Source: Nostoc sp. CHAB 5834 (GTDB lineage: Bacteria > Cyanobacteriota > Cyanobacteriia > Cyanobacteriales > Nostocaceae). From it: DNA of 64,000 nt. Of the stretch, positions 52,985 to 62,572 are shown in pieces. The DNA is taken from NCBI GenBank assembly GCA_020829485.1, contig JAIVFU010000021.1, positions 1 to 64,000 on the forward strand. The letters run 5' to 3'. How positions within the stretch are numbered: position 1 is the first letter of the stretch; every line of letters begins with the position of its first letter. The notes beneath the pieces were generated by a model. The model saw only the letters and a program-made list of their open reading frames with translations. It had not been told where the DNA came from and searched no databases. Both the position numbers and the translations under genes were made by a program.

Positions 52985-53040
52985 CGTAGTAAGGACTTTA
53001 GTCCTGGCTTTGGGGACTGAAGTCCCCACTACAAACTGTT
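52985..53040. repeat. CTACGAAC-type fold-back repeat
   Basis: GTTCGTAGTAAGGACTTTAGTCC and, inverted, GGGACTGAAGTCCCCACTAC flank a short loop. It shares the core of the CTAGTAG family without its ends. It lies between the riboswitch promoter region and the toxin gene. Confidence 0.6.
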
Positions 53041-53068
53041 TATTATGGGTTATTTGGCGGACATTATA

Positions 53069-53386
53069 TCACTCCTCGTCTATGCCCGATTCGTCAAGAA
53101 TACGATCAATGTCCCGCATTCCAGGCAAAATCCGCAGAATCTCCAGACGCGTATCCTGAACTCTGTACACCACCACATAGACAGTCTTACCAATTTGCCG
53201 TGTCACTAATTCCCTAGTACCAAAAACCCGTCCTGGTTTCCCAAGGTTCGGCATCACCAGCAACTTTTTGATAATTTGCTGTAGATGTGTGGCCACTTCA
53301 CGAGCAGCTGATGGGCTAGCATCAGCAATGTAGTCCCGGATGCTTGCTAGGTCGGAAACAGCAAGCTCAAGAAAAACTAAACGCAT
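53069..53386 (-). CDS. ParE/RelE-superfamily toxin
   Basis: 105 aa. MRLVFLELAVSDLASIRDYIADASPSAAREVATHLQQIIKKL, GRVFGTRELVTRQIGKTVYVVVYRVQDTRLEILRILPGMRD is the ParE/RelE fold with the usual basic strand R(I/L)LP. ParE-type toxins act on gyrase, RelE-type ones cut mRNA at the ribosome; the sequence fits ParE better because the RelE catalytic Lys/Arg/Tyr set is not evident. It starts 10 bases inside the upstream antitoxin gene, so they are translationally coupled. Confidence 0.88.
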   Translation of the reverse strand: MRLVFLELAVSDLASIRDYIADASPSAAREVATHLQQIIKKLLVMPNLGKPGRVFGTRELVTRQIGKTVYVVVYRVQDTRLEILRILPGMRDIDRILDESGIDEE

Positions 53387-53649
53387 GGAGATGGCAATTC
53401 ATTCTCCATTCCCCAAGTGTCGAGCCAAGCTGACACGTCTGAGCCTTCAATCCATTGAGCTTGTGGGCTATCAGCAATTTTCACCGCCTCTTCAATCATC
53501 TGGATTTGCCAGCTTGACTGTTCCACGTACAAAGCGATCGCCTCTGCCGCCAACCAAGACTTACTACGCCGTGTACTTATAGCAAGGGCATCCAGCTTCG
53601 CCTTAATCTCTGGCGTTAATCTAACGGTGACAACTTCGCTTTGAGACAT
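53377..53649 (-). CDS. Ribbon-helix-helix antitoxin (ParD/CopG-like)
   Basis: 90 aa from the ATG at 53649. N-terminal ribbon-helix-helix: SEVVTVRLTPEIKAKLDALAISTRRSKSWLAAEAIALYVE, a DNA-binding dimer fold. The C-terminal part (QWIEGSDVSAWLDTWGMENE) should wrap the toxin. It overlaps the parE-like gene. Antitoxin first, toxin second with overlap is the usual order; the complex represses its own promoter. Confidence 0.88.
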   Translation of the reverse strand: MSQSEVVTVRLTPEIKAKLDALAISTRRSKSWLAAEAIALYVEQSSWQIQMIEEAVKIADSPQAQWIEGSDVSAWLDTWGMENELPSPCV

Positions 53650-53846
53650 CAAAAACTTCTCCTTTTATCAGTCATTCTAGCTTTATATATACGATGTATA
53701 CAATAGAATCATACTTAAATTCACAATTCTAAATTCGGCTGCTGGCGTTTAGACTGTTCCCGTCTTAGTACTTGGATTTAAGCATCGGTTTTGGTGTGAG
53801 TACAACCCATAAAGCGATCGCTAAACATTACAATTTTAAAATTGGG

Positions 53847-54263
53847 CTATTCAAAAACATAATTTTGAGCCACTTTCCAATAGCGCGAGAACCGCTTCAG
53901 GTCAATGTAGCCATCATAGTCAAAAAATGGTTCTACTTCTAGCACTTCTACTGCTATAGAACCCTGCATTTGATTGCAGATATCATCAAATCGGGGACTG
54001 GGGCTGTTAGCTGTGACAACTAAATTCGCATCATGTTCTTGAGCAAAAGCTAAAATTTCTTGTGTCATATCACCACGACGGATAACAACGGGTAACTCTA
54101 GCAAGCATTCGTAGATAAAAGCGATGCGTTTGAGGCTCAGTTGCCATTCCTTTATCAAAGCCTCGTCCCAAACCCAGATAGCTGGGGCATCGGGGTATTT
54201 TTGTAGTCCGGGGTTGTATGGGCTGAGGCAATCTCCATGTATCCAAACAATTGGTTTAGTCAT
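53847..54263 (-). CDS. Photolyase N-terminal-like alpha/beta domain protein
   Basis: 138 aa. IVWIHGDCLSPYNPGLQ, a strand rich in hydrophobics (AIWVWDE), RIAFIYECLLELPVVIRRGDMTQEILAFAQEHDANLVVTANSPSPRFDDICNQM, and a final FSRYWKVAQ. The VVIRRGD..EIL..A..H....V.TA pattern is that of the alpha/beta antenna domain of DNA photolyases and cryptochromes. The partner FAD domain is encoded immediately upstream (84-base gap). So the protein may be the missing half of a split photolyase. The domain is shorter than usual and the assignment is by pattern only. Confidence 0.6.
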   Translation of the reverse strand: MTKPIVWIHGDCLSPYNPGLQKYPDAPAIWVWDEALIKEWQLSLKRIAFIYECLLELPVVIRRGDMTQEILAFAQEHDANLVVTANSPSPRFDDICNQMQGSIAVEVLEVEPFFDYDGYIDLKRFSRYWKVAQNYVFE

Positions 54264-54346
54264 TTGTCATTTGTCATTTGTCATTTGTTATTTGTCATTT
54301 GTCATTTGTCATTTGTTATTTGTCATTTGTCATTTGTTATTTGTCA
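54264..54346. repeat. TTGTCAT heptamer tandem repeat
   Basis: About twelve TTGTCAT/TTGTTAT units in a row (54260-54345) between the two photolyase-like genes. The tract gives several false reading frames on the plus strand. Confidence 0.9.
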
Positions 54347-55231
54347 TTATTCTCTTGCTTGTCCCCTACTCTCCCTGCTTCCCTGCTTCTTCTTTCCACG
54401 CTGCCAACTTTGGCTATTGGCTTGTTTACTAAATTCTCCTTTGGGAAAAAGTCGCTGTTCTAATTCTTCATAGCTGCCTTCAAAATCACAATGACCGTAA
54501 AGCGGACATTTTTGGCAATAAATGCCTTTGGTGTAGCGTTCTAAATTTTCACGATTGAAAAAATACGGTTTCTGACTAAAGGTGCTGGCAACCCACTGCC
54601 ATGACATATTATTACTAGCAGGATCTCCATCTAAAAGGTGTTCGAGAAACCATTTGGCTCCTGCTTGCCAACGAATACGCAGCCAATGGACAATGTAAGC
54701 CGCTAGCCACATTCGGGCATGGTTATGTAGATAGCCAGTTTCTTTCAAATCATGGCTAAAACTGTCGATGCAAACTCTACCTGTGGTTCCTTGTCTGATA
54801 TCTTGCGGCAATTCGACTGCATATTCAGCCACAGTGTAACCAGTTTTGTATTCTTCCTGGTCTTTCCAGATTCCATCTCCTAATTTGATATACAACCGTT
54901 GCCAGTAGTCGCGCCAACCTAACTCATTAATTAATTTCGTAGCATCATTTTGGTGCTGTACCCGTTCAAGGACATAATCTCGAATTTCTCGCAAACTCAA
55001 AACGCTATAGCGAATGTAAGGCGAAAGTCGGGTGACTGCACCTGTGAAAAAATTACGTGTTTGCGCGTAGCTTACTGGATCAATTTGTTGCAGTGCTTTC
55101 TGTGCCGCTTTGCGTCCCCCCACGGTTTCACTGATGTGGTCATCGCGTTCTGCCGCATCTGGGAATTGTTCGCGTAGGTAGGCTACCAACTCATCGCGGT
55201 TGGTAAATTCGCGTTGCATATCTTTAGTCAT
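54347..55231 (-). CDS. FAD-binding domain of DNA photolyase/cryptochrome type
   Basis: A 294-aa helical domain of the photolyase family without the N-terminal antenna domain. GGRKAAQKALQQID, TRLSPYIRYSVLSLREIRDYV, ELGWRDYWQRLYIKLGD, LHNHARMWLAAYIVHWLRIRWQAGAKWFLEHLLDGDPASNNMSWQWVASTFSQKPYFF are FAD-pocket motifs. The end differs: GIYCQKCPLYGHC has three cysteines (C-x2-C-x5-C) that might bind a metal or an Fe-S cluster. Start at Met1 or Met5. The tail is Lys/Arg-rich. Light-dependent DNA repair or signalling is probable but unproved. Confidence 0.8.
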   Translation of the reverse strand: MTKDMQREFTNRDELVAYLREQFPDAAERDDHISETVGGRKAAQKALQQIDPVSYAQTRNFFTGAVTRLSPYIRYSVLSLREIRDYVLERVQHQNDATKLINELGWRDYWQRLYIKLGDGIWKDQEEYKTGYTVAEYAVELPQDIRQGTTGRVCIDSFSHDLKETGYLHNHARMWLAAYIVHWLRIRWQAGAKWFLEHLLDGDPASNNMSWQWVASTFSQKPYFFNRENLERYTKGIYCQKCPLYGHCDFEGSYEELEQRLFPKGEFSKQANSQSWQRGKKKQGSRESRGQARE

Positions 55232-55557
55232 GTGAACTTTGAAGGGTGAGAATAAATAAAAATACTTTTAGGTTAAGTCATTATTATGGCGGATAAATAT
55301 AAGCGTATATCGCAGGGGTTGCCTCAGGCATCGCTCAATATATATACAATTCTAAAGCGATGTCAATACTGCATAGGTTTTGAAGATTTGTAGGTTGGGT
55401 TGAACTTTAGTGAAACCCAACAAAGCCTTGGAAATGTTGGGTTTCGTTCCTCAAACGCCACGTGCTTCAAGTCGGGGAACCCGCCCAACGCAGTGGCTCC
55501 CCAACCTACACATTTTTATTTTTTAGCCTTAACCGAGCAATTCAGTATAGTTCCTCC
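55232..55557. other. Spacer between photolyase and kinase genes
   Basis: Holds fragments of common small repeats (TAGGTTGGGTTGAACTTTAGTG at 55391 and GGGAACCCGCCCAACGCAGTGG at 55475). No gene was seen. Confidence 0.45.
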
Positions 55558-57591
55558 TCACTGAGACAATTGCCAAATTTTAATAGTATTGTCTTCACTA
55601 CCACTGACAAGGGTCTTGCCATCAGGGCTGAAGGTTACGGATGTCACAGTGTTTGTGTGCCCGGTTAATGTAAGAATTTCTTCTCCTGTGGCTGAATTCC
55701 ACAATTTGATCATGCGATCGCGGCTACCACTAGCAACAATTTTACCATCGGCGCTAAAGGCTACGGATGTAACTGTGTTGGCATGTCCCGTAAGTGTGCG
55801 AATTTCTTTTCCTGTAGTTAGATTCCAAAGTTTGATGGTGCGATTGCGGCTAGCACTGGCTAAAGTTTTACCATCTGGGCTGATAGCCACGGCTGTTACT
55901 GTTTGATAATTTCCCTCCAGTGTGCGGATTGAGTAACCTTTTGTCAGATTCCAGATTTTGATAGTCTTGTCAAAACTGCCACTGGCAAGAATCACACCAT
56001 TAGGGCTAATAGCTAGCGATCGCACCCAGAATGTATGCCCTACCAGTGTCCGAATTTGCTCTCCTGTTGCTAAATCCCAGACTTTGATAGTGTTGTCATC
56101 ACTACCACTAACCAGAGTCTCGCTATCAGCGCTGATAGCTAAGGCATGAACTGAATCAGAATGCCCTGTAAGAGTGCGAATTTGCTTTCGGGTTGCCAGA
56201 TTCCAGATTTTGATGGTGTTGTCATCACTACCACTAACTAAAGTTTTGCCATCTGGGCTTATAGCTACCACATTCACCTGCTGAGAATAGGCGTTGAGTG
56301 AAGATATTTGTTTTCCGGTTGCGAAATTCCAAAGTTTGATTGTGCTATCGCCGCCGCTACTGACAATGGTTTTGCCATCGGGGCTGATGGCAACAGATAA
56401 AACCGAGTTTTCATGCCCTTGGAGGGTATTAGCTAAGGAAACCTTACCCAAAGTAATCTTTAGTGGTTGACTTAAAAACGCTTCATCTTTGCCAGAATTA
56501 TTGTGCTGAGTTAGCCGAGAAACTAAACTGGTCTGAATCCGGCGAAAATGTTTATACCAAGATTCTTGGAATCCAAACAACAGAATCAAAGCACTTGCCA
56601 AGATTAAAATTCTCAGTAAGGGATAACTTTTTGGTAAATGTGGTGCTTTCGTTGGTGGTATTTTTCCAGAGGATTTACCGGCTGGTGGTAGCGCCAGGAG
56701 TTGTTTTGGACTCAAATCTCTAAGAACTTCATCGGCTGACTGGTAACGTTCATGGATATCTTTTTTTAAAAGCTTGTCGATGACAAAATCCAACTCAGCA
56801 TTTAAGGGACTCCGCAAATATTCCCGCCAATTATTCACCCACGCGTACCCAGATTCCATCCACAACTGAAAGGGGGAATTTCCCGTTAGCAGATGAAAGC
56901 AGGTAGCCCCCAAACCGAACAAGTCACTGGCGGGGAAAGCTTTACCATCTCTAATCTGTTCCAGGGGAGAATAACCATGTGAACCAATGGATGTGCCAGA
57001 TTTCTGCTGAACTTTGGCGGTAAATTGCTTTGAGGAACCAAAATCAATCAGGCTTAATCGCCTATCACTTTTATTGCGGATAATATTTTCTGGCTTGATG
57101 TCTCGATGAATGACTTTGCGATCGTGGATAAATTTGAGGATGGGCAGTAAATCTAGCAAAATAGATTGAATTTCCCTAGCGTTATAAGCCTTGCGCTGTT
57201 GCAACTCCTTTAATAAATTTTCTCCATTGATAAACTGCTGCACTAAGTATAGGCAGCCGTCTTGGTCAAAGTAAGCTAGCAAAGTCGGAATTTGGGGATG
57301 TTCCCCAAGGTCTTGTAGTCGCTGCGCTTCTTCAGCAAACAACTCCATCGCCTTTTTTTGCGACCAAGTTCCTTGAAATTTTGGAGCTAATTGCTTGATA
57401 ACACAACGTTCATTGAGTTTATCGACATCTTCTGATAGATAGGTTCTGCCAAATCCCCCCTCATCTGAAAGGACTCGGATGACACGGAAGCGATTTCTTA
57501 AAAGTGACACCAATGGGGTGCTACAACTTTGGCAAAACTTCTTTCCATTGGGATTCAGGGGATTTGAGCAATCGGGATTTAAGCAGCAGAT
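55558..57591 (-). CDS. Serine/threonine protein kinase with seven WD40 repeats
   Basis: About 677 aa from the ATG at 57591; an ATG ten codons earlier is also open. N-terminal zinc-ribbon (CCLNPDCSNPLNPNGKKFCQSC). Pkn2-type kinase domain (about 35-290): glycine loop DEGGFGRTYL, Lys in CVIKQL, HRDIKPEN, and LIDFGSSKQF. A membrane segment (LLRILILASALILLFGFQ) is at about 325. Seven WD40 units (about 395-677), each ending in a W-D/N motif, form a beta-propeller sensor outside the kinase. This is a common cyanobacterial receptor-kinase plan. Target unknown. The next gene is a second kinase. Confidence 0.93.
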   Translation of the reverse strand: MCCLNPDCSNPLNPNGKKFCQSCSTPLVSLLRNRFRVIRVLSDEGGFGRTYLSEDVDKLNERCVIKQLAPKFQGTWSQKKAMELFAEEAQRLQDLGEHPQIPTLLAYFDQDGCLYLVQQFINGENLLKELQQRKAYNAREIQSILLDLLPILKFIHDRKVIHRDIKPENIIRNKSDRRLSLIDFGSSKQFTAKVQQKSGTSIGSHGYSPLEQIRDGKAFPASDLFGLGATCFHLLTGNSPFQLWMESGYAWVNNWREYLRSPLNAELDFVIDKLLKKDIHERYQSADEVLRDLSPKQLLALPPAGKSSGKIPPTKAPHLPKSYPLLRILILASALILLFGFQESWYKHFRRIQTSLVSRLTQHNNSGKDEAFLSQPLKITLGKVSLANTLQGHENSVLSVAISPDGKTIVSSGGDSTIKLWNFATGKQISSLNAYSQQVNVVAISPDGKTLVSGSDDNTIKIWNLATRKQIRTLTGHSDSVHALAISADSETLVSGSDDNTIKVWDLATGEQIRTLVGHTFWVRSLAISPNGVILASGSFDKTIKIWNLTKGYSIRTLEGNYQTVTAVAISPDGKTLASASRNRTIKLWNLTTGKEIRTLTGHANTVTSVAFSADGKIVASGSRDRMIKLWNSATGEEILTLTGHTNTVTSVTFSPDGKTLVSGSEDNTIKIWQLSQ

Positions 57592-58019
57592 CATGATCTG
57601 ACAGGCGCGACTGCATGACAACTTAGGCTAAGTTTGCCCCGAACTTTCCCTTAAGAAAATTGACTCTCGCTTACTCGTGGTAGAAAACCCTGTTCTGGGG
57701 ATTGGGGAATTACTTAATATAGTTAGCGTTTGTAAATAGTGTCAGTCTTCCTCATCTGTGGAAAACTACGAGAGCCATAAGATTAATTATTCTATCGATT
57801 ATATAATAATTTGAATAAAATTTTTTTCTGAACTTTTAAACCTAGTAATTTTGCTTGTATATTGACAAGCGATAACCTACTAAGTATTAAAGATAAACTC
57901 TGATTAATTAACCATCATGACTATTAAATGTAGTTAAAATACTTACCAAATTTGTTTTTGATATTTTAAATCACCCATGATTAATTGTTAATTTTATACT
58001 TTAGGGTGTGCGACCTTGT
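57592..58019. other. Spacer between the two kinase genes
   Basis: AT-rich, with two short palindromes near 57850. It must contain the promoter of the WD40 kinase. No RNA was recognised. Confidence 0.4.
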
Positions 58020-59072
58020 TTACTTTGATCTGGCTCTCCATTTCCGAATAGCATTTGCAGTTCTAGCTACAGGTGGTATATATACATCAATAATTTCGTG
58101 AGAATTTCCGTGTTGTGCAATACTTTTATTATTTAATTTTTGGGTAGTTAGACAGTCAGCTAAAGTAGACAAATAGTTTTCATTACCTAAAGCTTTCATC
58201 ACTTCATCGGCAGTCTTAAACCGATCATTTAACGAAGTTTTCACCATTTTTCCTAAAATCTGAGCGAAACTATTGCTAATATTTACTTCTTTTCGCCAGC
58301 ATATTTCACCAGTATTTGCATCGTAATCAAATTCTAAAGGACTTTTAGCAGTCAACATAAAAATACAAGTTATACCCAGTGCATAAATATCACTGGCATA
58401 AACTGGACGTAGAGAAAACTGTTCTGGTGGTGCAAATCCCCTAGTTCCGATAAAGTTGGTGTTTGCAACTTGATTGCGAGAGTTTTCACAAGCATCAGCT
58501 AATTGCTCTTTCACAGCCCCAAAATCAATCAGCACTATTCGCCTGTCATACTCACAGCGCAATAAATTCTGGGGCTTAATATCCCGATGAATCACACGAT
58601 GTTTATGAAGATACTGTAATACAGGTAATAATTCTTGCAAAAACTGTTTAACAGAGGCTTCACTTTTGGGCCCAGTTTGCCGCACTTCTCGTGCCAAAGT
58701 CAAACCCGGTACGTATTCTTGAATTAAAAAAAACTCCCCATTTGCCTGAAAGTAGTCTAATAGCATGGGAATTTGCGAATGACTACCAAGTTGTCCCAAG
58801 GTTCTTGCTTCTTTTTCAAAGCGTATACATGCCCTTTGCCAGCTTTGAGGATTAGTCACTTTCGGACAAAGCTGTTTAATAACACACAGAGGATTCCCAG
58901 GTAATACAGCATTTTTGGCTAAAAACGTGATTCCAAAACCACCTCTACCTAAAATTTGCAATATTTCATAGCGATCGCGCCATAGCTTCTTGGAACCACA
59001 CATCTGGCCAAGTTGAGTTTGCTCTGAAATGCTCTCTTGAGAATTCGTTATTTTCTGAGAAAAGCGACCCAT
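58020..59072 (-). CDS. Serine/threonine protein kinase
   Basis: A 350-aa soluble Pkn2-type kinase. Kinase domain about 34-290: LGRGGFGITFLAKN, Lys in CVIKQLCP, HRDIKPQNLLR, LIDFGAVKEQ and GTRGFAPPEQFSLRPVYASDIYALGITC. The catalytic set is complete. The N-terminal 30 residues are hydrophilic, and the zinc ribbon and TM segment of the neighbouring kinase are missing. The C-terminal 60 residues are basic, without known domain. The two kinases share the same orientation but are 430 bases apart. Confidence 0.92.
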   Translation of the reverse strand: MGRFSQKITNSQESISEQTQLGQMCGSKKLWRDRYEILQILGRGGFGITFLAKNAVLPGNPLCVIKQLCPKVTNPQSWQRACIRFEKEARTLGQLGSHSQIPMLLDYFQANGEFFLIQEYVPGLTLAREVRQTGPKSEASVKQFLQELLPVLQYLHKHRVIHRDIKPQNLLRCEYDRRIVLIDFGAVKEQLADACENSRNQVANTNFIGTRGFAPPEQFSLRPVYASDIYALGITCIFMLTAKSPLEFDYDANTGEICWRKEVNISNSFAQILGKMVKTSLNDRFKTADEVMKALGNENYLSTLADCLTTQKLNNKSIAQHGNSHEIIDVYIPPVARTANAIRKWRARSK

Positions 59073-59459
59073 TAGAGTAGAATATCTGTTCTGAAATGTT
59101 TCTAATCTTATGACAAATATTCCTTGGTTACAGTAAAATTACTGCAACTTTGCCAAATCATCAAAGTTCCTCAAAAAATAAAACTAAATTTTTGTAGAAA
59201 TTACAGATTGACAAACAAGATCAAATATGAATAGACTACTTTGCTACAAATGAATCGGCTGTAGGGGCGTACATCTGTCATTTGTGTAAACTTAAGGTAA
59301 AAGCCAGTCTATAACAAGCTTTTAGGATTGTCTCTGTGTCCTCTGTGCCTCTGTGGTTAAATAAAAGACTTTTTAACCGCAGAGACGCAAAGAGCGCAGA
59401 GAGAAAAAAGAGATTTTACAAGTCACCTTGAAAGGGCTAAACACCAAACCTATTGAGTT
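59073..59459. other. Spacer with small repeats upstream of the GH57 gene end
   Basis: Around 59260-59290 one arm of the GTGTAAACTTAAGG family. 59320-59425 has the CTCTGTGTCCTCTGTGCCTCTG phrase and its inverse, AACCGCAGAGACGCAAAG. No gene seen. Confidence 0.5.
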
Positions 59460-61694
59460 CTAAGGCACCTCAATAGGAATCAAAGCATTTTCTGGCAAAT
59501 AGTTGCAAAAACGCCCTTCATCTGCAAGCACCAAAATCAAGCGCAAAGGATAATCTGGCGGAACTTGCAAATCTGCCCACGGTACTGCCAACTCTAAACA
59601 ATTATTTAAAGCTACTTGAGCGCGACTGAAACGGGGATGCCATTGATAATTGTCTCCAGCTTCCCGAAACTGAATCGATTGCGTCAGCAAGTTAACTTCT
59701 AAAAGATGATGGAAAAGGTAATTAAGTGGGGCTGCATCTGGTACATCTGCCAAGGGAACTGGGCTGTTAACCATTGTTTTTTCGGGATAGAACCACAGCA
59801 AATTCAACTCTGTTGGAAAATCCCGCCCTGGTGCAGCGCCACTTTTAAAGTCCAGCCGTAAATAGAAATTGAGGTGATCCACCCCATACCAAAGTCGCTG
59901 GATAACACTGCTATTGTGCATCGTCCCCCGCGCCCCGCCGATTTCTATGCGTCCAGCTTTATTCCAATCTTGTTCATCACCCCTACCATCAATGACGGGA
60001 TGAATAAACCCTTGTGGGGTGTGGCTTCCCTGCGCTTCGTGGACTTCCACTGGTTGCTTGAGATATGGCGGTACAGGTTCATTTAAAGCCTTGTAAATGC
60101 CAAACAAATGTTCTCGAAACAACCCGTCAAAAATGGCATCCTGATTTGAGGAGTGTCCTGCACCAAACCACCAAAACCAGTCTGAACCCTCTGCGGCATA
60201 CAACGCTTCCCATGCTTCTGGGTTGTTTTCTTCCGTCGCTTCAGGATGACTTGCCAGCATAACTCTAGCTTCTGTCAAGTAATCCCAAGCACGATTTTTA
60301 GCGGGATCGCCGATCCAAGTGGTGAAACTGCCATCTACCCAAGAACCACTATGTAGTTGTCCTCCGGGGATGGTAGCTGTGGCTGGAAATTCTTCGAGAA
60401 ATTCGGAGACAGTGACGAGTTTGAGGCGGGGTTCATCGCTCAAGCTTTGATATAAAGCTTCTAAGAAGGGTTTCCCATCTTCGGGATAAAATTCCCAGCA
60501 ATTCTCCCCATCCAAAGCGATGGTAACTAGCCAAGGTTCTTCACTTTGACTTTCTCTTTGCATTTTAGCGATCGCTTGCAAATGTCCCACTAAATCCGCC
60601 GCTGCCTTTTTTGCAGGCATCGCACTATAAGTAAAGCCAATCAAATCTGATAATCTGTGGTCACGAAACACAATTGACAAGTCACCCTCGGCAGTTTGTA
60701 GGCGATAAGGTCGATACAACAATTCTGGTTGCTGTACATTCCCCGCCCCATCCCGATGAAAAAAGTGTTTCAGCGTCCACCCTAAGACGGCTTCATCTGA
60801 GCATATCCACTTAAACCCTTGGTTAATAATGTGTGGGAGTATTACCGGACTTACTGATTGTTCTGAAGGCCACAAACCACGAGGTATTTGTCCAAAGCGG
60901 TCTTTATAAAAGTTCCAAGCTTTCCGCAAGTGGCGAGGAATATCTTCTGCCCACTGAAAACGCTGCTTAGGTAATGTCATATTGGGCACAGCTACCCGAC
61001 CAGAGTTAGTATCAGCCAGCAAGGGTAAAATCGGGTGAGTGTAAGGCGTGGTAGTAACTTCTAACTGCCCCGCCTCCTGCATTTTGCGATGTTGGGGGAT
61101 AATGCGGCTGAGAATTTCTCGCTGTTTGGAATAAATGCGCTGGCGATCGCTTAAAGTAAAATTCCGTCCCTGTTTTAACCAAGTAGCAATTTCCGGGTCA
61201 TCCCAAAACAGAGGATCGATCCAAGCCAAATTGTGCCAAGCTAGCAAATCGCCATAATCTGGCAATTCCCAATTTGCTAAACACCAAGCTTGCCCTTTTT
61301 CCTGCCTTTGCTGGTACAACTCGGCATAGCGGGGATGAGGGTCAATCAGAGTATGGTGATTGGCATCAAAAAAGTGTTGGATAATAAATTCGCGCTGCTG
61401 CTGCGTGAGTTGTTCATCCGGTGTCAAGCTGGCTGTGAGATAAGGGTCAAAAGCAGTGCCAGCAATATAATCTTCGAGTTGCAATATCAGCGATGGAACT
61501 AAATTCACCGTTTGGTGTAACTTAGGATACCGCTCTAAGAGCAATACCAAATCCAAATAATCTTTAGTCCCATGCAAACGTACCCAAGGAAGTCGGTACT
61601 GCTGACTCGGAGATAGCGAAACGCCACTGCCAGGAGATTTGTACAGTGGCTGATGTTGATGCCAGATAAAAGCGATGTAAAGAGGATGGGACAT
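59460..61694 (-). CDS. Glycoside hydrolase family 57 enzyme
   Basis: A 744-aa GH57 alpha-glucan enzyme. Motifs in order are AFIWHQHQPLY (motif 1), NLVPSLILQLEDY, PRHLRKAWNFYKDRFGQIPRGLWPSEQSVS with the presumed nucleophile Glu, ISDEAVLGWTLKHF and TIALDGENCWEFY, and GSWVDGSFTTWIGDPAKNRAWDYL. A C-terminal beta-sandwich-like part (about 560-744) is appended. It probably hydrolyses or transfers alpha-1,4-glucan in glycogen metabolism. No signal peptide. Exact activity (amylase, branching or transferase) cannot be told. Confidence 0.9.
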   Translation of the reverse strand: MSHPLYIAFIWHQHQPLYKSPGSGVSLSPSQQYRLPWVRLHGTKDYLDLVLLLERYPKLHQTVNLVPSLILQLEDYIAGTAFDPYLTASLTPDEQLTQQQREFIIQHFFDANHHTLIDPHPRYAELYQQRQEKGQAWCLANWELPDYGDLLAWHNLAWIDPLFWDDPEIATWLKQGRNFTLSDRQRIYSKQREILSRIIPQHRKMQEAGQLEVTTTPYTHPILPLLADTNSGRVAVPNMTLPKQRFQWAEDIPRHLRKAWNFYKDRFGQIPRGLWPSEQSVSPVILPHIINQGFKWICSDEAVLGWTLKHFFHRDGAGNVQQPELLYRPYRLQTAEGDLSIVFRDHRLSDLIGFTYSAMPAKKAAADLVGHLQAIAKMQRESQSEEPWLVTIALDGENCWEFYPEDGKPFLEALYQSLSDEPRLKLVTVSEFLEEFPATATIPGGQLHSGSWVDGSFTTWIGDPAKNRAWDYLTEARVMLASHPEATEENNPEAWEALYAAEGSDWFWWFGAGHSSNQDAIFDGLFREHLFGIYKALNEPVPPYLKQPVEVHEAQGSHTPQGFIHPVIDGRGDEQDWNKAGRIEIGGARGTMHNSSVIQRLWYGVDHLNFYLRLDFKSGAAPGRDFPTELNLLWFYPEKTMVNSPVPLADVPDAAPLNYLFHHLLEVNLLTQSIQFREAGDNYQWHPRFSRAQVALNNCLELAVPWADLQVPPDYPLRLILVLADEGRFCNYLPENALIPIEVP

Positions 61695-61772
61695 AGGAAT
61701 AGTTAGGAGTTAAGAATAAGGAGTTAGGAGTTGATTCAAAACTCATAACTCCTAACTCCTAACTCCTAACTT

Positions 61773-62003
61773 TTACACCACTTGTTCAATTTCTGCAATT
61801 TCGGGAATCATTTCCTTTAAGCGGCGTTCAATACCCATTCTCAGAGTCATTGCAGAACTGGGGCAAGAACCACAGGCACCTTGCAGGCGCAGTTTTACAA
61901 TAGGCCCATCGAGTTCTACGAGTTCCACATTGCCGCCATCAGACATGAGATAAGGGCGCATTTCATCTAAGACTGTTTCAACGTTGTCAATTGTGAGTTC
62001 CAT
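61773..62003 (-). CDS. Nfu-type iron-sulfur scaffold protein
   Basis: 76 aa, the minimal NifU C-terminal (Nfu) domain. [64 protein letters not shown] has the CxxC (ACGSCPSS) that binds a shared 4Fe-4S cluster in a dimer. It carries or delivers Fe-S clusters, in cyanobacteria mainly to photosystem I-type targets. It stands 78 bases upstream of the GH57 gene on the same strand; a functional link is unlikely. Confidence 0.94.
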   Translation of the reverse strand: MELTIDNVETVLDEMRPYLMSDGGNVELVELDGPIVKLRLQGACGSCPSSAMTLRMGIERRLKEMIPEIAEIEQVV

Positions 62004-62572
62004 AGTTTAGACCTGCTAAGTTAATGATGGGGATTGGGGAGGTAGTGCGGTCTTGGGGTGTCCCCAAGTGGAGCAACTGCCGTCATGGGGCATTGGACAT
62101 GGGGCATTGAATAATAATGATCTCTATGCTCTATGCGTGGTTAGTCATTAACCATTATCCAAAATTTTGTTTTCCAGCTTTGTTAAATCGCTCCTAAATC
62201 TAATTGCCGCTAGATTGTCAGGTGTCAGTTTTTAATGACTTTTGACTAAACCCCTGCTGGTTTTAGCAACTTAATATTAGATTAGCTGAACAATTTCTTG
62301 TGCAAGCCCTCCTACTCTACTTTAGCGGTTAGAGTCCTGAAGAGAACGCCAGGAGGTGAGGACAAGGAAGGTTTTTTCCCAATACCCCATACTTTTCTAT
62401 GAGAGGCTGTGCCCTAAGCGTAGCTATGCCGCAGGCTTTATGGCAAGGCTCAGTACAAGTGCCCAATATGCTTATTAAATAATAATTGCTAAAAAACTTT
62501 AAAGTTTAAAACTAAAAACCCAGTACTGGTAATCTTCCAAATAGCCAATGACCAATGACCAATGACTAATGA
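62004..62572. other. Intergenic region with small repeats
   Basis: Contains GTCTTGGGGTGTCCCCAAG (a short hairpin at 62051), a small repeat GCGTAGCTATGCCGCAGGCTTT (62418-62440), and CCAATGA heptamers just before the histidine kinase stop codon (62546-62575). No gene seen. Confidence 0.5.

Noticed and set aside
54237..54473. Hydrophobic plus-strand frames rich in FVICHLSFVICH
   Set aside because: They are the TTGTCAT heptamer read in frame.
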